NCBI GenBank assembly: GCA_017470605.1
Contig: JAFUYH010000019.1
Coordinates: forward strand, 1 to 64,000
Reading direction: 5' to 3'
Source of the DNA: Treponema sp.
GTDB lineage: Bacteria > Spirochaetota > Spirochaetia > Treponematales > Treponemataceae
DNA length: 64,000 nt
This document shows, one piece after another, positions 30,337-38,731 of the stretch. A program made the translations under genes and the position numbers. The notes under the pieces are model-generated. The model was not told the origin of the DNA and ran no database searches. It worked only from the letters and a program-made list of their open reading frames with translations. Each line of letters begins with the position of its first letter. Position 1 is the stretch's first letter.

Positions 30337-30960
30337 ATGGAAGAAAAGAATGTAATCCCGGAAGGATACATGAAAAACAGCCGCGGAGGACTTGATCCAA
30401 TTGCTACTGTTAAAGACATTGACAAGCTTCGTGATCAGATGGTTAAGGAGATTGTATCAAAATCTCTTGAAGAAAGCAAAAAACTCACAGAAATAAAAAA
30501 AGAATTCTTCAAGTCAATTCAGGCTTTCGTAGAGTTGAGTGCTGAAAAGTACGGACTCAAATACGGCGGAAAGAAAGGCAATATGACATTTATGTCCTAC
30601 GACGGCGAATACAAGGTTCTTGTAGCCGTAAATGAAAACATCGTATTTGACGAGCGTTTGCAGATTGCGAAAGGTCTGATAGACCAGTGCATTCAGGACT
30701 GGTCTAACGGCAGCCGTGACGAAATCAAAGCCCTTGTTCAGGATGCTTTCTATGTCGGTAAAAGCGGAAACATCAATAAGAACAGAATCCTCGGTCTTCA
30801 CCGCCTCGAAATCAAGGATGAACGCTGGCAGCAGGCAATGGCCGCAATCAGCGACTCAATACAGGTGTCGGACAGTAAGCAGTACATAAGAATCTATCGC
30901 CGCAACAAAGAAGATGGCGAAAAATACGATTTGGTAAATCTTGATATTTCATCACTTTAA
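30337..30960 (+). CDS. DUF3164 family Mu-like early protein
   Basis: 207 residues. The N-terminal I-P-E-G-Y-M-K-N-S-R-G-G-L-D-P and the central K-Y-G-G-K-K-G-N-M-T-F-M-S-Y match the DUF3164 family of Mu-like phages. Found next to transposition genes; molecular role unknown. AAGGAG precedes ATG. Confidence 0.75.
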   Translation: MEEKNVIPEGYMKNSRGGLDPIATVKDIDKLRDQMVKEIVSKSLEESKKLTEIKKEFFKSIQAFVELSAEKYGLKYGGKKGNMTFMSYDGEYKVLVAVNENIVFDERLQIAKGLIDQCIQDWSNGSRDEIKALVQDAFYVGKSGNINKNRILGLHRLEIKDERWQQAMAAISDSIQVSDSKQYIRIYRRNKEDGEKYDLVNLDISSL

Positions 30961-31019
30961 GGGCAGAAAGCTGGAGCGTTCTGGATGTCAGCTCCAGCTG
31001 ACAAAGGAGTTTTAGAAAA

Positions 31020-31814
31020 ATGAATGATTTGAGACTTGCAAATACAGCACTTACACCTGAACAGGCTTTTCCTTTCCAGCGCGAGATTGATACTTGGAAT
31101 GCCGAGGAAGCTGTAAGAACTCTTAGACCTAAAGTTGAACAGCTTAAAAAAGTATCCCTCGAAGTTGCCCGCGAGCTTTGGATTGCACACCAGTCACTTA
31201 CACAAAGAGGCGGAGACAGAAGAAGCGAAGATGCACAGACCTTTGGATTCTGCGACTTTCTCGACCTTGTAGGACTTTCAAAAAAGACAGCTTACCTGTG
31301 GCTCAAACTCTACGATGCTGCAAATGACAAGGTACGCACACCAGAAGAACTTCAGCTTGAAAATGCAAAAAGTGCTAATCCTGCTCTTCCTCAGCATGAC
31401 AGTGCCTTTGAAGACCTCATAGTGAAGGCAATGCTTACAGGTGTTCGTGGCGAAGGCTGGACCAATGAGCACGAGCGCATCTACAAAATCCGCAAGGCAA
31501 ACGAGCGTCTTGCAGAGCTTGCACGTACCTGGGGCAAAAAGAAGATCCGCTTAAACTGGGGTGATGATGACTACTTTGCCCAGACACTTCTGCACAATGG
31601 CAGACAGTATGCCAAAATCAATCTTGAAAGCAAAGATCAGTACGAAGCTCAGCTGAATATTTTCGGGGCTCTTACAGATTTCCTTACAAGTATTCAGGAT
31701 CCTGCAACACGACTTGCCGCTGTGTGCAACATCGGTCTTCGAGTTCGCGAGCTTGTTAATGACCTTGCAGATGAAGAAAAGAAGCTGAATGCATTTACAG
31801 GAGTTGAAGCATGA
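31020..31814 (+). CDS. Early phage protein with HTH-like region
   Basis: 264 residues. Middle part (Q-R-G-G-D-R-R-S-E...F-C-D-F-L-D-L-V-G-L-S-K-K-T-A-Y-L-W-L-K-L-Y) resembles DUF3102-type HTH segments. Overlaps the transposase start by 4 bases. Might regulate or assist transposition; unproven. Confidence 0.6.
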   Translation: MNDLRLANTALTPEQAFPFQREIDTWNAEEAVRTLRPKVEQLKKVSLEVARELWIAHQSLTQRGGDRRSEDAQTFGFCDFLDLVGLSKKTAYLWLKLYDAANDKVRTPEELQLENAKSANPALPQHDSAFEDLIVKAMLTGVRGEGWTNEHERIYKIRKANERLAELARTWGKKKIRLNWGDDDYFAQTLLHNGRQYAKINLESKDQYEAQLNIFGALTDFLTSIQDPATRLAAVCNIGLRVRELVNDLADEEKKLNAFTGVEA

Positions 31815-33856
31815 CAACATTTGTTCCGGTAACAGACAAAAAGTTTCCGCTCCGTTCTGCAGTATACGACGCTTTCAGAAAACGCAGTCCGCTCATTTCA
31901 AAAGCAAAAGCTTATGAGCAGATTGCCCAGCAGTTCAATATTTCTGTTCCCACTGTTCAGCGTTATGTCCGAAGAATGGAAAACGGCTCAATGTTTGCAT
32001 TGCCGGAAGGTCGACAGGGCCGCCACGTTTATGCCTGGGATGACGAAGCACTGAGTTTCTTTACAAACTTTATGCTTGCCGCTATTCAGCAGGTAGGCGG
32101 CTGCACAGTTCGCAATGCTTACAACTACACAAAGGCAGAAGCAGAACGTCAGGGCTGGAGCATCGGAAGCGAAGCAAGCGCATACGTTCATGCAAGGAAC
32201 ATCAGCCCCGCAATGAAGATGCTTGCCAAAGGCGGACAGAGGGCACTCGACAACATGTTCTATATCAGCAGAGACCTTACAAAGCTTAAACCATTCCAGC
32301 TGATAGTTGGTGATCAGCATATCTTTGACTTCTGGTGTATAGGCCCGGACGGAAAGAAAATTCGAGCAGAATGTTACCTCTGGCTTGATATGGCAACTCG
32401 TCTTGTTTATGGCATCAGCTTTGATATTGCATACAACACCCACACAGTAACAAGAGCATTGCGAATGGGAATCAAACGCTTTGGTAAGTTTGAAAGCACC
32501 TACAATGATAATGGTTCAAGCGAAAAATCAAAGCTTGCAGATTACATTGTAGAACGCCTGCAGAACTACGGAGTGCGTTTTCTGGACGAAGCAGATTTGT
32601 ACCACGCAGACAACGGACGTTACATTGTCGAAGACACAGAAGGACTTGTTGTTGATGTTGTTCCTACAAAAGCTGAATGGGAAAAGCAGCACCGCCGAAT
32701 CTTTGCCCGTGTTAAGAACGCAAAGACAAAACCAATCGAGCGATTCTTCAACACACTTGAACAGATTCTGCGCGATCAGTGCTTGCCGGGTCTTGTAAAA
32801 GGATTGGCAATTTCTGCGCCAGAAGAAGAACAGGCAACAAAACGGCTTGCATGGCAGGAAAGAAACAATCTGCTTTTAAGCTATGACGATTTTATCCGCC
32901 AGGTAGTAAAGGCAATAGACATCTACGAAAACAGAGTTCATGCAACACTCGGCTGTACACCAATAGAGAGACTCGAACAGTACAAAAACGAAGGATGGAT
33001 GCCGTCTTACATAGATCCTCGTGATGAAGCTTACCTCTTCATGGAAAGCACAATGCGCCAGGTCAAAGGAGATAGAATCGAGCTGAACGGAATCGAATAC
33101 ATCGGACCAGATTTAACTCAGCAGATGATTCTTGAGAACCGCGGAACACTTGTGGCATACAACCGCCAGAAGATAGAAATCCGCTACGATCCAGAGAACC
33201 TCGACCTCGGAGTATTTGCAATTGAACCGGGAACTAATCACGCGATTGCACTTCGCCCTGCAGAAAAAATCGACATGCTCGACCATGAAGCAATGGTTAA
33301 GCAGCTCGAATGGAAAAAACGCAATATGCGGGCCGTTCAGGAAGCATTCAAGACAGCAACACAGAACAAGAACGTGCGTGTTCTTTCTGAGCCGCAGAAG
33401 TTTGCAGAGCTTCACACGGCAGAGGAACTCGCAGAAAAAGCAATGCAGAATCAGCTTGAATATACAAAGCCGGAAACAGTAATTCCGACACCTGTTATAA
33501 AAAAAGCTGATGTAGAAAAAGAAGAAGAGCGTGAAATTCCGATGAGCGTAAACCGCAGAACAGAAGACTTTGCAACAGTACCGCAGAGCCTCAGCCGTCG
33601 CCAGGAAAGCATTTCTCGGGAAGATTTCCTTGAAACGCTTGCCGCTCGAATCGGAAACGAAAACGTTCTCCGCGCACACGGAAAGCCGGTTTTCTATATC
33701 GACCGTGAACGCTACGAATACATTTTGAATCAGTTCTACTCGGGCGAACATTTAAGCCGCGAGGACATGGACTTCAAGTTTGAGTATGAAAGCAAAATGC
33801 CCCCCAACGAAGAGAATTATTTTGCCTCATACATCAAGGAAAAATTTCACAGATAA
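31811..33856 (+). CDS. MuA-type DDE transposase
   Basis: 681 residues. N-terminal HTH (Y-E-Q-I-A-Q-Q-F-N-I-S-V-P-T-V-Q), then an rve-type core with Asp about 168 (G-D-Q-H), Asp about 233 (Y-N-D-N-G) and Glu about 310 (K-P-I-E-R-F-F-N-T-L-E). A Mu-type C-terminal region follows (about 410-560), and the last about 100 residues may contact the MuB partner. It integrates and replicates the phage by transposition. Full length, no frameshift. Confidence 0.9.
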   Translation: MTTFVPVTDKKFPLRSAVYDAFRKRSPLISKAKAYEQIAQQFNISVPTVQRYVRRMENGSMFALPEGRQGRHVYAWDDEALSFFTNFMLAAIQQVGGCTVRNAYNYTKAEAERQGWSIGSEASAYVHARNISPAMKMLAKGGQRALDNMFYISRDLTKLKPFQLIVGDQHIFDFWCIGPDGKKIRAECYLWLDMATRLVYGISFDIAYNTHTVTRALRMGIKRFGKFESTYNDNGSSEKSKLADYIVERLQNYGVRFLDEADLYHADNGRYIVEDTEGLVVDVVPTKAEWEKQHRRIFARVKNAKTKPIERFFNTLEQILRDQCLPGLVKGLAISAPEEEQATKRLAWQERNNLLLSYDDFIRQVVKAIDIYENRVHATLGCTPIERLEQYKNEGWMPSYIDPRDEAYLFMESTMRQVKGDRIELNGIEYIGPDLTQQMILENRGTLVAYNRQKIEIRYDPENLDLGVFAIEPGTNHAIALRPAEKIDMLDHEAMVKQLEWKKRNMRAVQEAFKTATQNKNVRVLSEPQKFAELHTAEELAEKAMQNQLEYTKPETVIPTPVIKKADVEKEEEREIPMSVNRRTEDFATVPQSLSRRQESISREDFLETLAARIGNENVLRAHGKPVFYIDRERYEYILNQFYSGEHLSREDMDFKFEYESKMPPNEENYFASYIKEKFHR

Positions 33857-33874
33857 CACATAGGAGAAGAAATT

Positions 33875-34762
33875 ATGGATTTAAGGAATTGGATTGAAAA
33901 CAACAGACTTTCCATGCAGGAAGCAGCCCGCATCATCGGTGTTGATAAATCACAGATTGTCAAAATCTGCCAGCATACATACCCCAACTGGCAGGACAAG
34001 GAAAATGAATACATCGAACGCCTCAAGAATGCGGGCTACACAAACAGTATACCACAAGGTATTGCAATTGATACAGACGTGCTGGTGCTTACTCCAAGCG
34101 TTTCACGCTTCAAAGCACTTGCAGATGATTTGTCTGATCCAAACGGAACAATGTCTTCTTCAATCGGAATGGCAATTGGTACTGCTGAACGAGGAAAGAC
34201 ACACTCTGCAAAATGGTACGTTCAGGAAAATCAAAATGCAGCTTATGTTCTTTTTGTAGATGGTTCAACTAAGACACAGCTTCTGCGTGATATTTGCGAA
34301 GCCATAGCACACACCAGACCACACAGCTTTGGAGAGTGTCTCACTATCCTGGAAGAATACTGCAAGTACACAAGAAGACTTGTAATCATTGATGAAGCAG
34401 ACAAACTTCCTATCCGCTACCTTGAAATTATCCGTGCAGTAAACGAACGCTGTCAGCTTCCGTTCCTTCTTGTAGGAGAGGAAGGTCTTAAAACAAAAAC
34501 AGACAGAATCCCGCGCCTTAGAAGCAGAATCAGGAATCCAATTGTTCTGTTTGAACGTGCACATGCTGTAGATGTTGCCGCCTACTACCACGAAGCTGCA
34601 GGAATCGACATTACACCAGATACAGCAGACAGACTTGTACGCCATGCCCAGGGAGGCTTCCGTTCTATCGTCAACGATTCAATCGCAATCAGCAAGATGG
34701 CTAAAGCCAGTGGCCTTGTCACCATTACAGATAACATGCTCGACAAGCTTTGTGCTGCGTAG
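33875..34762 (+). CDS. MuB-type AAA+ target-selection ATPase
   Basis: 295 residues. N-terminal HTH (S-M-Q-E-A-A-R-I-I-G-V-D-K-S-Q-I-V), Walker A about 102-109 (G-T-A-E-R-G-K-T) and Walker B about 170 (L-V-I-I-D-E-A-D). Follows the transposase directly. MuB coats target DNA and activates MuA. Confidence 0.88.
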   Translation: MDLRNWIENNRLSMQEAARIIGVDKSQIVKICQHTYPNWQDKENEYIERLKNAGYTNSIPQGIAIDTDVLVLTPSVSRFKALADDLSDPNGTMSSSIGMAIGTAERGKTHSAKWYVQENQNAAYVLFVDGSTKTQLLRDICEAIAHTRPHSFGECLTILEEYCKYTRRLVIIDEADKLPIRYLEIIRAVNERCQLPFLLVGEEGLKTKTDRIPRLRSRIRNPIVLFERAHAVDVAAYYHEAAGIDITPDTADRLVRHAQGGFRSIVNDSIAISKMAKASGLVTITDNMLDKLCAA

Positions 34763-34771
34763 GAGGAAGAA

Positions 34772-35188
34772 ATGGATAACCGTTCAAACAGAAGTCGCCT
34801 AATCAGCAAAATACATGCTCAGAAAAACGCTGCAGGACTTGATGATGCAACCTACCGCCTCATCATTTCTGGAGCCAGTGGAAAGCAGAGCTGCACTGAA
34901 TGTTCCATGAAGGAATTGAAACAAATATTTACAAACCTCAATTCCGTTTTGGAAAAGCAGGGCAAGCAGACATTCCGCTATTATCCACGCTGGGAACAGT
35001 CAACGCTTAAAGATGCCGTAACCGCAAGAGCAAAGAAAATCCTTGGAGAAGACTGGCAGAACCGTTTAGACAGCTTTTCACAAACAAGATTTTCAAAGGC
35101 AAAATACATCCTCTGCACCAACGCAGAATTGCGCAGCATAATGGCATTTTTGACCACCCTTGAACGCAAGGAGCGTGTAGCAAAATGA
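34772..35188 (+). CDS. GemA-like regulatory protein (DUF1018, Mu gp16)
   Basis: 138 residues. The start (I-S-K-I-H-A-Q-K-N-A-A-G-L-D-D-A-T-Y-R) is the DUF1018/GemA signature. Mu GemA modulates host gene expression and DNA topology. Overlaps the next gene by four bases. Confidence 0.8.
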   Translation: MDNRSNRSRLISKIHAQKNAAGLDDATYRLIISGASGKQSCTECSMKELKQIFTNLNSVLEKQGKQTFRYYPRWEQSTLKDAVTARAKKILGEDWQNRLDSFSQTRFSKAKYILCTNAELRSIMAFLTTLERKERVAK

Positions 35189-35655
35189 CTCAAGGCTGGC
35201 TGTTTTCAGAAGATGAAATGTTCGATACTCAATCAGTCCAGACTGCAGAAAAAGAGCCGGAGCTTTGCGACATTACGCCCGAAAAAAAGCCATCCCGCCG
35301 CAAGGAAAAATCGGAATGCCTTTTTACCAAAGAGGAGATGGCACAGCCCCCGCTCAATGCAGAAGAAAAGGACCGTCTGATCCGCCGTATAATCCGCAAC
35401 GCACAACTCGGCGCCCGCTACATGTACCGTGCCAAAGAAGTCTGTGCAATGCTCCGTATTACCTACGACGAGATTCAGACCCTTTTGAACTACTTCCGCC
35501 TAGACTGCGTAGTAATCCGCGACACAATCATCCGCATCCCCTGGTGGAGCCTTGCCGAATACCTCATAGACCCCGCCGAGGATGTCGAAGCAGCCTTTTA
35601 CGCATACTTAAAAACACTTCCGCACAAAGAACCGGAAGAAAAGAAAACTGCATAG
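35185..35655 (+). CDS. Early phage protein with winged-HTH-like C-terminus
   Basis: 156 residues. Charged N-terminal half, then Y-R-A-K-E-V-C-A-M-L-R-I-T-Y-D-E-I-Q-T-L-L, an HTH_17-like fold of the sort used in excisionases. Possibly a DNA-binding regulator of late transcription, as no Mor/C homologue is seen. Uncertain. Confidence 0.5.
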   Translation: MTQGWLFSEDEMFDTQSVQTAEKEPELCDITPEKKPSRRKEKSECLFTKEEMAQPPLNAEEKDRLIRRIIRNAQLGARYMYRAKEVCAMLRITYDEIQTLLNYFRLDCVVIRDTIIRIPWWSLAEYLIDPAEDVEAAFYAYLKTLPHKEPEEKKTA

Positions 35656-35664
35656 GAACAGAAT

Positions 35665-37008
35665 ATGAAACAATTACAAATCGTTGATATGTTCTGCGGT
35701 GGTGGTGGAGAAAGCACTGGCATCACACAAGCTGCAAAACAGTATCATTTTGACATAAAACTCAGTGCAATAAATCACTGGAAAAGAGCTATAGAAACAC
35801 ACACGGCAAATTATCCGTTTGCTGAACACTATGAAGAACCTGTACAGAATCTGGATCCAACAAAGGTTGTTCCAGGTGGAAAACTTGATTTGTTATGGGC
35901 TTCTCCAGAGTGTACTCATCACTCGAATGCAAGAGGCGGCAGACCTCGAAGCGATCAGAGCCGCGCTACTGCTTGGGAAATCTGCAAATGGGCACAGGAA
36001 CTTTTTATCGGCAGAATCATCATAGAAAACGTACCGGAGTTTACATCCTGGGGACCGCTCGACGAAAACGGAAAACCGATAGCAGAAAAGAAAGGAACCG
36101 TGTTCAACTCATTCATCAAAGCTCTTGAATCACTCGGTTACAAGGTAGAATGGAGAGTGCTTTGCGCAGCTGATTACGGAGTTCCAACAACACGAAGAAG
36201 ACTGTTTATTCAAGCTGCAAAAGCCGGAAAGAAAATCATCTGGCCGGAGCCAACCTATTCAGAAAATGGCGACACTCTCCCAAAGTGGAAAGCTGCTAAA
36301 GATATTATTGATTGGTCGATTCCTTGCCCTTCAATCAGGAACAGAAAGAAACCTCTAGCACCTGCAACAATGCGCAGAATAGAATACGGAATCAAAAAGT
36401 ATTGGAAAGATTCAGCAGAACCATTTCTCGCTATTTTACGCGGATCCAGCACAGTACGCTCTCTTGATAAACCTCTTCCGACAGTTACAACCTCCGGCGC
36501 ACACTATGCATTGATTCAACCTAAACCGTTTTTAGTACGCTACAACGGAGGAGACGATAGAGTTCATTCAACAGAAGAACCTGTTCCAACACTCGACACT
36601 TCAAACCGCTATGCAGTAGTTCAGCCATTCATTATGAGCATAGGTCAGACCAGCGCAAAAGACAGAAGCCGAGCTATTGACGAGCCATTACCAACAGTCG
36701 TTACCAAACAAGAGCATTGTATTGTGACTCCGATCCTTGTGGAATATTACGGCAACGGCAAAGCACATTCCGTAGAAGAACCATTGCCAACAGTTACAAC
36801 AAAAGACAGATTTGGTCTGATTGTACCTGGCGAAATAGACATAGGTTTTAGAATGCTCCAGCCACACGAATTAGCCGCCGCAACCGGATTTCCAAAAGGC
36901 TACAAGTTCGCCGGGAACAAAAGCGAAGTAGTAAAACAGATAGGGAATGCAGTACCGCCAGGATTTGCAAACGCCCTTCTATCAGCATATTTAGAGGAGA
37001 GTGCGTAA
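35665..37008 (+). CDS. C5 cytosine DNA methyltransferase with four internal repeats
   Basis: 447 residues. Motif I M-F-C-G-G-G-G-E-S, motif IV with catalytic Cys about 83 in S-P-E-C-T-H-H-S (E instead of the usual second P), motif VI I-I-E-N-V, motif VIII R-R-R-L-F, and motif X at the end. The recognition region (about 255-390) carries four copies of a unit of about 40 residues with core [DE]-x-P-[LV]-P-T-[VL]-x-T. Phage methyltransferases of this kind protect the genome from host restriction. Confidence 0.88.
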   Translation: MKQLQIVDMFCGGGGESTGITQAAKQYHFDIKLSAINHWKRAIETHTANYPFAEHYEEPVQNLDPTKVVPGGKLDLLWASPECTHHSNARGGRPRSDQSRATAWEICKWAQELFIGRIIIENVPEFTSWGPLDENGKPIAEKKGTVFNSFIKALESLGYKVEWRVLCAADYGVPTTRRRLFIQAAKAGKKIIWPEPTYSENGDTLPKWKAAKDIIDWSIPCPSIRNRKKPLAPATMRRIEYGIKKYWKDSAEPFLAILRGSSTVRSLDKPLPTVTTSGAHYALIQPKPFLVRYNGGDDRVHSTEEPVPTLDTSNRYAVVQPFIMSIGQTSAKDRSRAIDEPLPTVVTKQEHCIVTPILVEYYGNGKAHSVEEPLPTVTTKDRFGLIVPGEIDIGFRMLQPHELAAATGFPKGYKFAGNKSEVVKQIGNAVPPGFANALLSAYLEESA

Positions 37009-37060
37009 ATGATGAAAGGAAAACTTTTGATAAAACAACCAGAGGAAAAAGGAGTGTCAA

Positions 37061-37387
37061 ATGGATAGTTTTAAGATAGTCGGATATGGAAAAGTCCGAA
37101 GTGATGAAACATCTGAATACATTATTGAAGTTTCACCAACAGCTACTGTAAAAGATGTTCTTGCTGATATTTTGAATCGAAAAGAATGGGGAGTTATAGG
37201 AATCAAAGATGATAAAGAGCCTTTTTTTGGCGCACATCACTTTGATTATTCGCACGGAGAAAAAGAGTTTAAATCTCATGAAGAAAGAATGTTTTGGGAT
37301 AAAATTATGAATCAAAAGGTCGTTGCGCTAAAAGGTAGCGGTGGTTGGTCATGTAGTGATTACCAACTTGTATTAGGTGAGGTATAG
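37061..37387 (+). CDS. Small phage protein of unknown function
   Basis: 108 residues, alpha/beta, starting M-D-S-F-K-I-V-G-Y-G-K and containing W-G-V-I-G-I-K-D. GGAG-type site before ATG. Not recognised; likely accessory to the methyltransferase region. Confidence 0.6.
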   Translation: MDSFKIVGYGKVRSDETSEYIIEVSPTATVKDVLADILNRKEWGVIGIKDDKEPFFGAHHFDYSHGEKEFKSHEERMFWDKIMNQKVVALKGSGGWSCSDYQLVLGEV

Positions 37388-37389
37388 AA

Positions 37390-37671
37390 ATGCTTACTTT
37401 TAAAAAAGGAAATCTGCAGAAAAGGCGGATGCACGAACAACAATCCATACTACCACCCGAAATACGGTTTCTGCTGGTGGGGGAATATTCAAAACACACA
37501 ATCTGTTCCCACTGCGCAAAGAAAGAAATCAAGATCGGCAAACACACACAACACCGAGTAAACGACATTCCTGATTGGCAGCCACCAGAGGAGACAGAAG
37601 AATATTGCTATAACAACTGTACTGTTTGTACCAATGAGTGTGAGTTTTCAAGGAAGAAAGAAAATGGATAA
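37390..37671 (+). CDS. Small Cys-rich (zinc-ribbon-like) phage protein
   Basis: 93 residues with C-S-H-C and, near the end, C-Y-N-N-C-T-V-C-T-N-E-C, which could bind zinc. Starts two bases after the previous stop. Function unknown. Confidence 0.6.
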   Translation: MLTFKKGNLQKRRMHEQQSILPPEIRFLLVGEYSKHTICSHCAKKEIKIGKHTQHRVNDIPDWQPPEETEEYCYNNCTVCTNECEFSRKKENG

Positions 37672-37930
37672 ATTTTGTATACAAATAAGAGGCATCGACA
37701 ACCAATTCCGTGAAGTAGATTTTGGTACAAATATAGATTTTCCAGATGTTTCAGATGATATGAGAGAACGTCTTATCGCAAATCTACAAGGAATGATAAA
37801 TGTTGAATTAGCAGAAGAAGCTTGCAGAAGATGGAAGCTGTATAAACACCAGCTAAAAACAGGAAAACCTGCACGCGTAAAAATTCAGCATCCTTTTGGA
37901 GACTTCATAGTAGGAGGAAATGTATTATGA
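37664..37930 (+). CDS. Small phage protein
   Basis: 88 residues from ATG 37664, which overlaps the previous stop (AATGGATAA); AAGGAAG precedes it. A longer frame to 37634 lies within the previous gene and is less likely. Acidic helical middle and basic C-terminus. Not recognised. Confidence 0.55.
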   Translation: MDKFCIQIRGIDNQFREVDFGTNIDFPDVSDDMRERLIANLQGMINVELAEEACRRWKLYKHQLKTGKPARVKIQHPFGDFIVGGNVL

Positions 37931-38019
37931 GAAATGAGAATCAAAATCGCGAATTATTAATTCTTAAAACAATTCCTAAAAAAGATGATTGCATAGAGAT
38001 TGCAGGAAATGGAGCATAA
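37927..38019 (+). CDS. Short ORF (30 residues) in early operon
   Basis: ATG 37927 overlaps the previous stop (ATGA) and runs to TAA 38017-38019. Tight coupling suggests translation, but length prevents further assignment. Confidence 0.35.
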   Translation: MRNENQNRELLILKTIPKKDDCIEIAGNGA

Positions 38020-38117
38020 AAAATGGGTGTTGCAATTTCAATAGTTTTGATGCTGATAAACAGTACTACAGGACACGTTATTTTAATAAAGAAAGTACAA
38101 AGAAGAGGGGAAAAGAA

Positions 38118-38381
38118 ATGCAGATAATCACAGAAAACAACATCGACGAAACCGCCGCAAAAGCCTACATCACAGCCGAAAATGATCTTGAATTACTGCC
38201 AGGAATCCCCGAAAATCTCACCATAATAGCAGCTGCAGAAATCTTATCAGTCTCAGAACCAACAATCTCCAGAATGCTCGAAGACGGTCAAATTCAGTTA
38301 AAAAAGTCCGCAATTTTAGCCTATTTAGACCACAATTATCTGGCAAATCGCCCCCTGAATTTGACCCAAAACACCCCATAA
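38118..38381 (+). CDS. Excisionase-like HTH protein, last early gene
   Basis: 87 residues from ATG 38118 (AGAGGGG site). A longer frame from TTG 37989 overlaps another ORF and is rejected. HTH_17-like sequence I-A-A-A-E-I-L-S-V-S-E-P-T-I-S-R-M-L-E-D-G-Q-I. May control late expression or bind the phage end. It is the last gene before the prophage right boundary. Confidence 0.6.
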   Translation: MQIITENNIDETAAKAYITAENDLELLPGIPENLTIIAAAEILSVSEPTISRMLEDGQIQLKKSAILAYLDHNYLANRPLNLTQNTP

Positions 38382-38538
38382 TGCCCCAAATAGACCCGCA
38401 AAAAAAACATCATTTTTTATTATAATTTTACATCAAAATTTTTTGAAAGTGACACGCAGTTTGCATGACAAACTGCGCAGGCACTGGCATGTACCTGCCA
38501 GTCAACGGGTAGCCCTAGTTTTGAAAGTGTAATTTGAT

Positions 38539-38564
38539 AAAGCGCCATTTCTGGCGCTTTTTTT
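38539..38564 (+). terminator. Rho-independent terminator near prophage right end
   Basis: AGCGCCA-TTTC-TGGCGCT followed by seven T. Ends the early transcript or shields the host gene. Confidence 0.85.
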
Positions 38565-38629
38565 ATGCACTTTTTTCCGCGGCAACATTTTGCTATCCCT
38601 TCAGCAGAGAAAAAAAATAATATTTTGTT

Positions 38630-38645
38630 GTAAGTCTTGACTAAC
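38630..38645. promoter_or_regulatory. GTTAG-N6-CTAAC operator (one mismatch), DUF3793/flavodoxin
   Basis: GTAAG-TCTTGA-CTAAC, overlapping a likely -35 (TTGACT 38637-38642). Confidence 0.55.
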
Positions 38646-38672
38646 AAAAAGAAATAATATATCTTTCTAATT

Positions 38673-38688
38673 GTTAGTTGTGACTAAC
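38673..38688. promoter_or_regulatory. GTTAG-N6-CTAAC operator, DUF3793/flavodoxin
   Basis: GTTAG-TTGTGA-CTAAC with arms extending to TTGTTAGT/ACTAACAA. Located around the expected transcription start of the 38732 gene. Confidence 0.7.
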
Positions 38689-38731
38689 AAAAAAACATAG
38701 AAGAACAACGAAACGAGTCAGATAATAAAAA

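Larger units (their letters stand above)
1..38570. mobile_element. Mu-like transposable prophage (left end outside window; right end approximate)
   Basis: Mu-family proteins define the element: MuA-like transposase (31811), MuB-like ATPase (33875), GemA-like (34772), gp27/gp28/gp29/gp30-like packaging and head proteins (21457-26100), I/Z-type protease-scaffold (19619) and a long tail operon. Early genes run rightward and late genes leftward from a central repressor, so the early module ends near the right boundary and the tail-fibre module near the left. The right end falls between the last phage gene (38381) and the first host regulatory palindrome (38630). I could not identify the exact TG/CA terminus or a target duplication because the left end is not in the window. 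Confidence 0.9.
38382..38731. other. Prophage-host boundary region without genes
   Basis: 350 bases. Contains TTTTGAAAGTG twice (about 38440 and 38519), a 9-bp hairpin CGCAGTTTG/CAAACTGCG (about 38454-38476), a 6-bp hairpin CTGGCA/TGCCAG, a terminator (38539-38564) and then the host promoter region with two GTTAG-type palindromes. The phage right end lies in the first half. The repeated 11-mer could be transposase-binding sites. Confidence 0.5.

Noticed and set aside
33113..33751. 212-codon minus-strand ORF within the transposase
   Set aside because: Antisense shadow of the MuA-like gene, Cys/Phe-rich with no recognisable domain.
37009..37068. 19-codon ORF after the methyltransferase
   Set aside because: Very short, overlaps the next start; probably only a translation bridge.
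38023..38127. 34-codon hydrophobic ORF overlapping the last early gene
   Set aside because: No ribosome site and overlaps a better supported HTH gene in another frame.
38454..38520. Integron attC-like site suggested by hairpins
   Set aside because: No pair of R and L core sites with the needed spacing, no integrase and no cassette array follow. Treponema integrons exist, but this does not match one.
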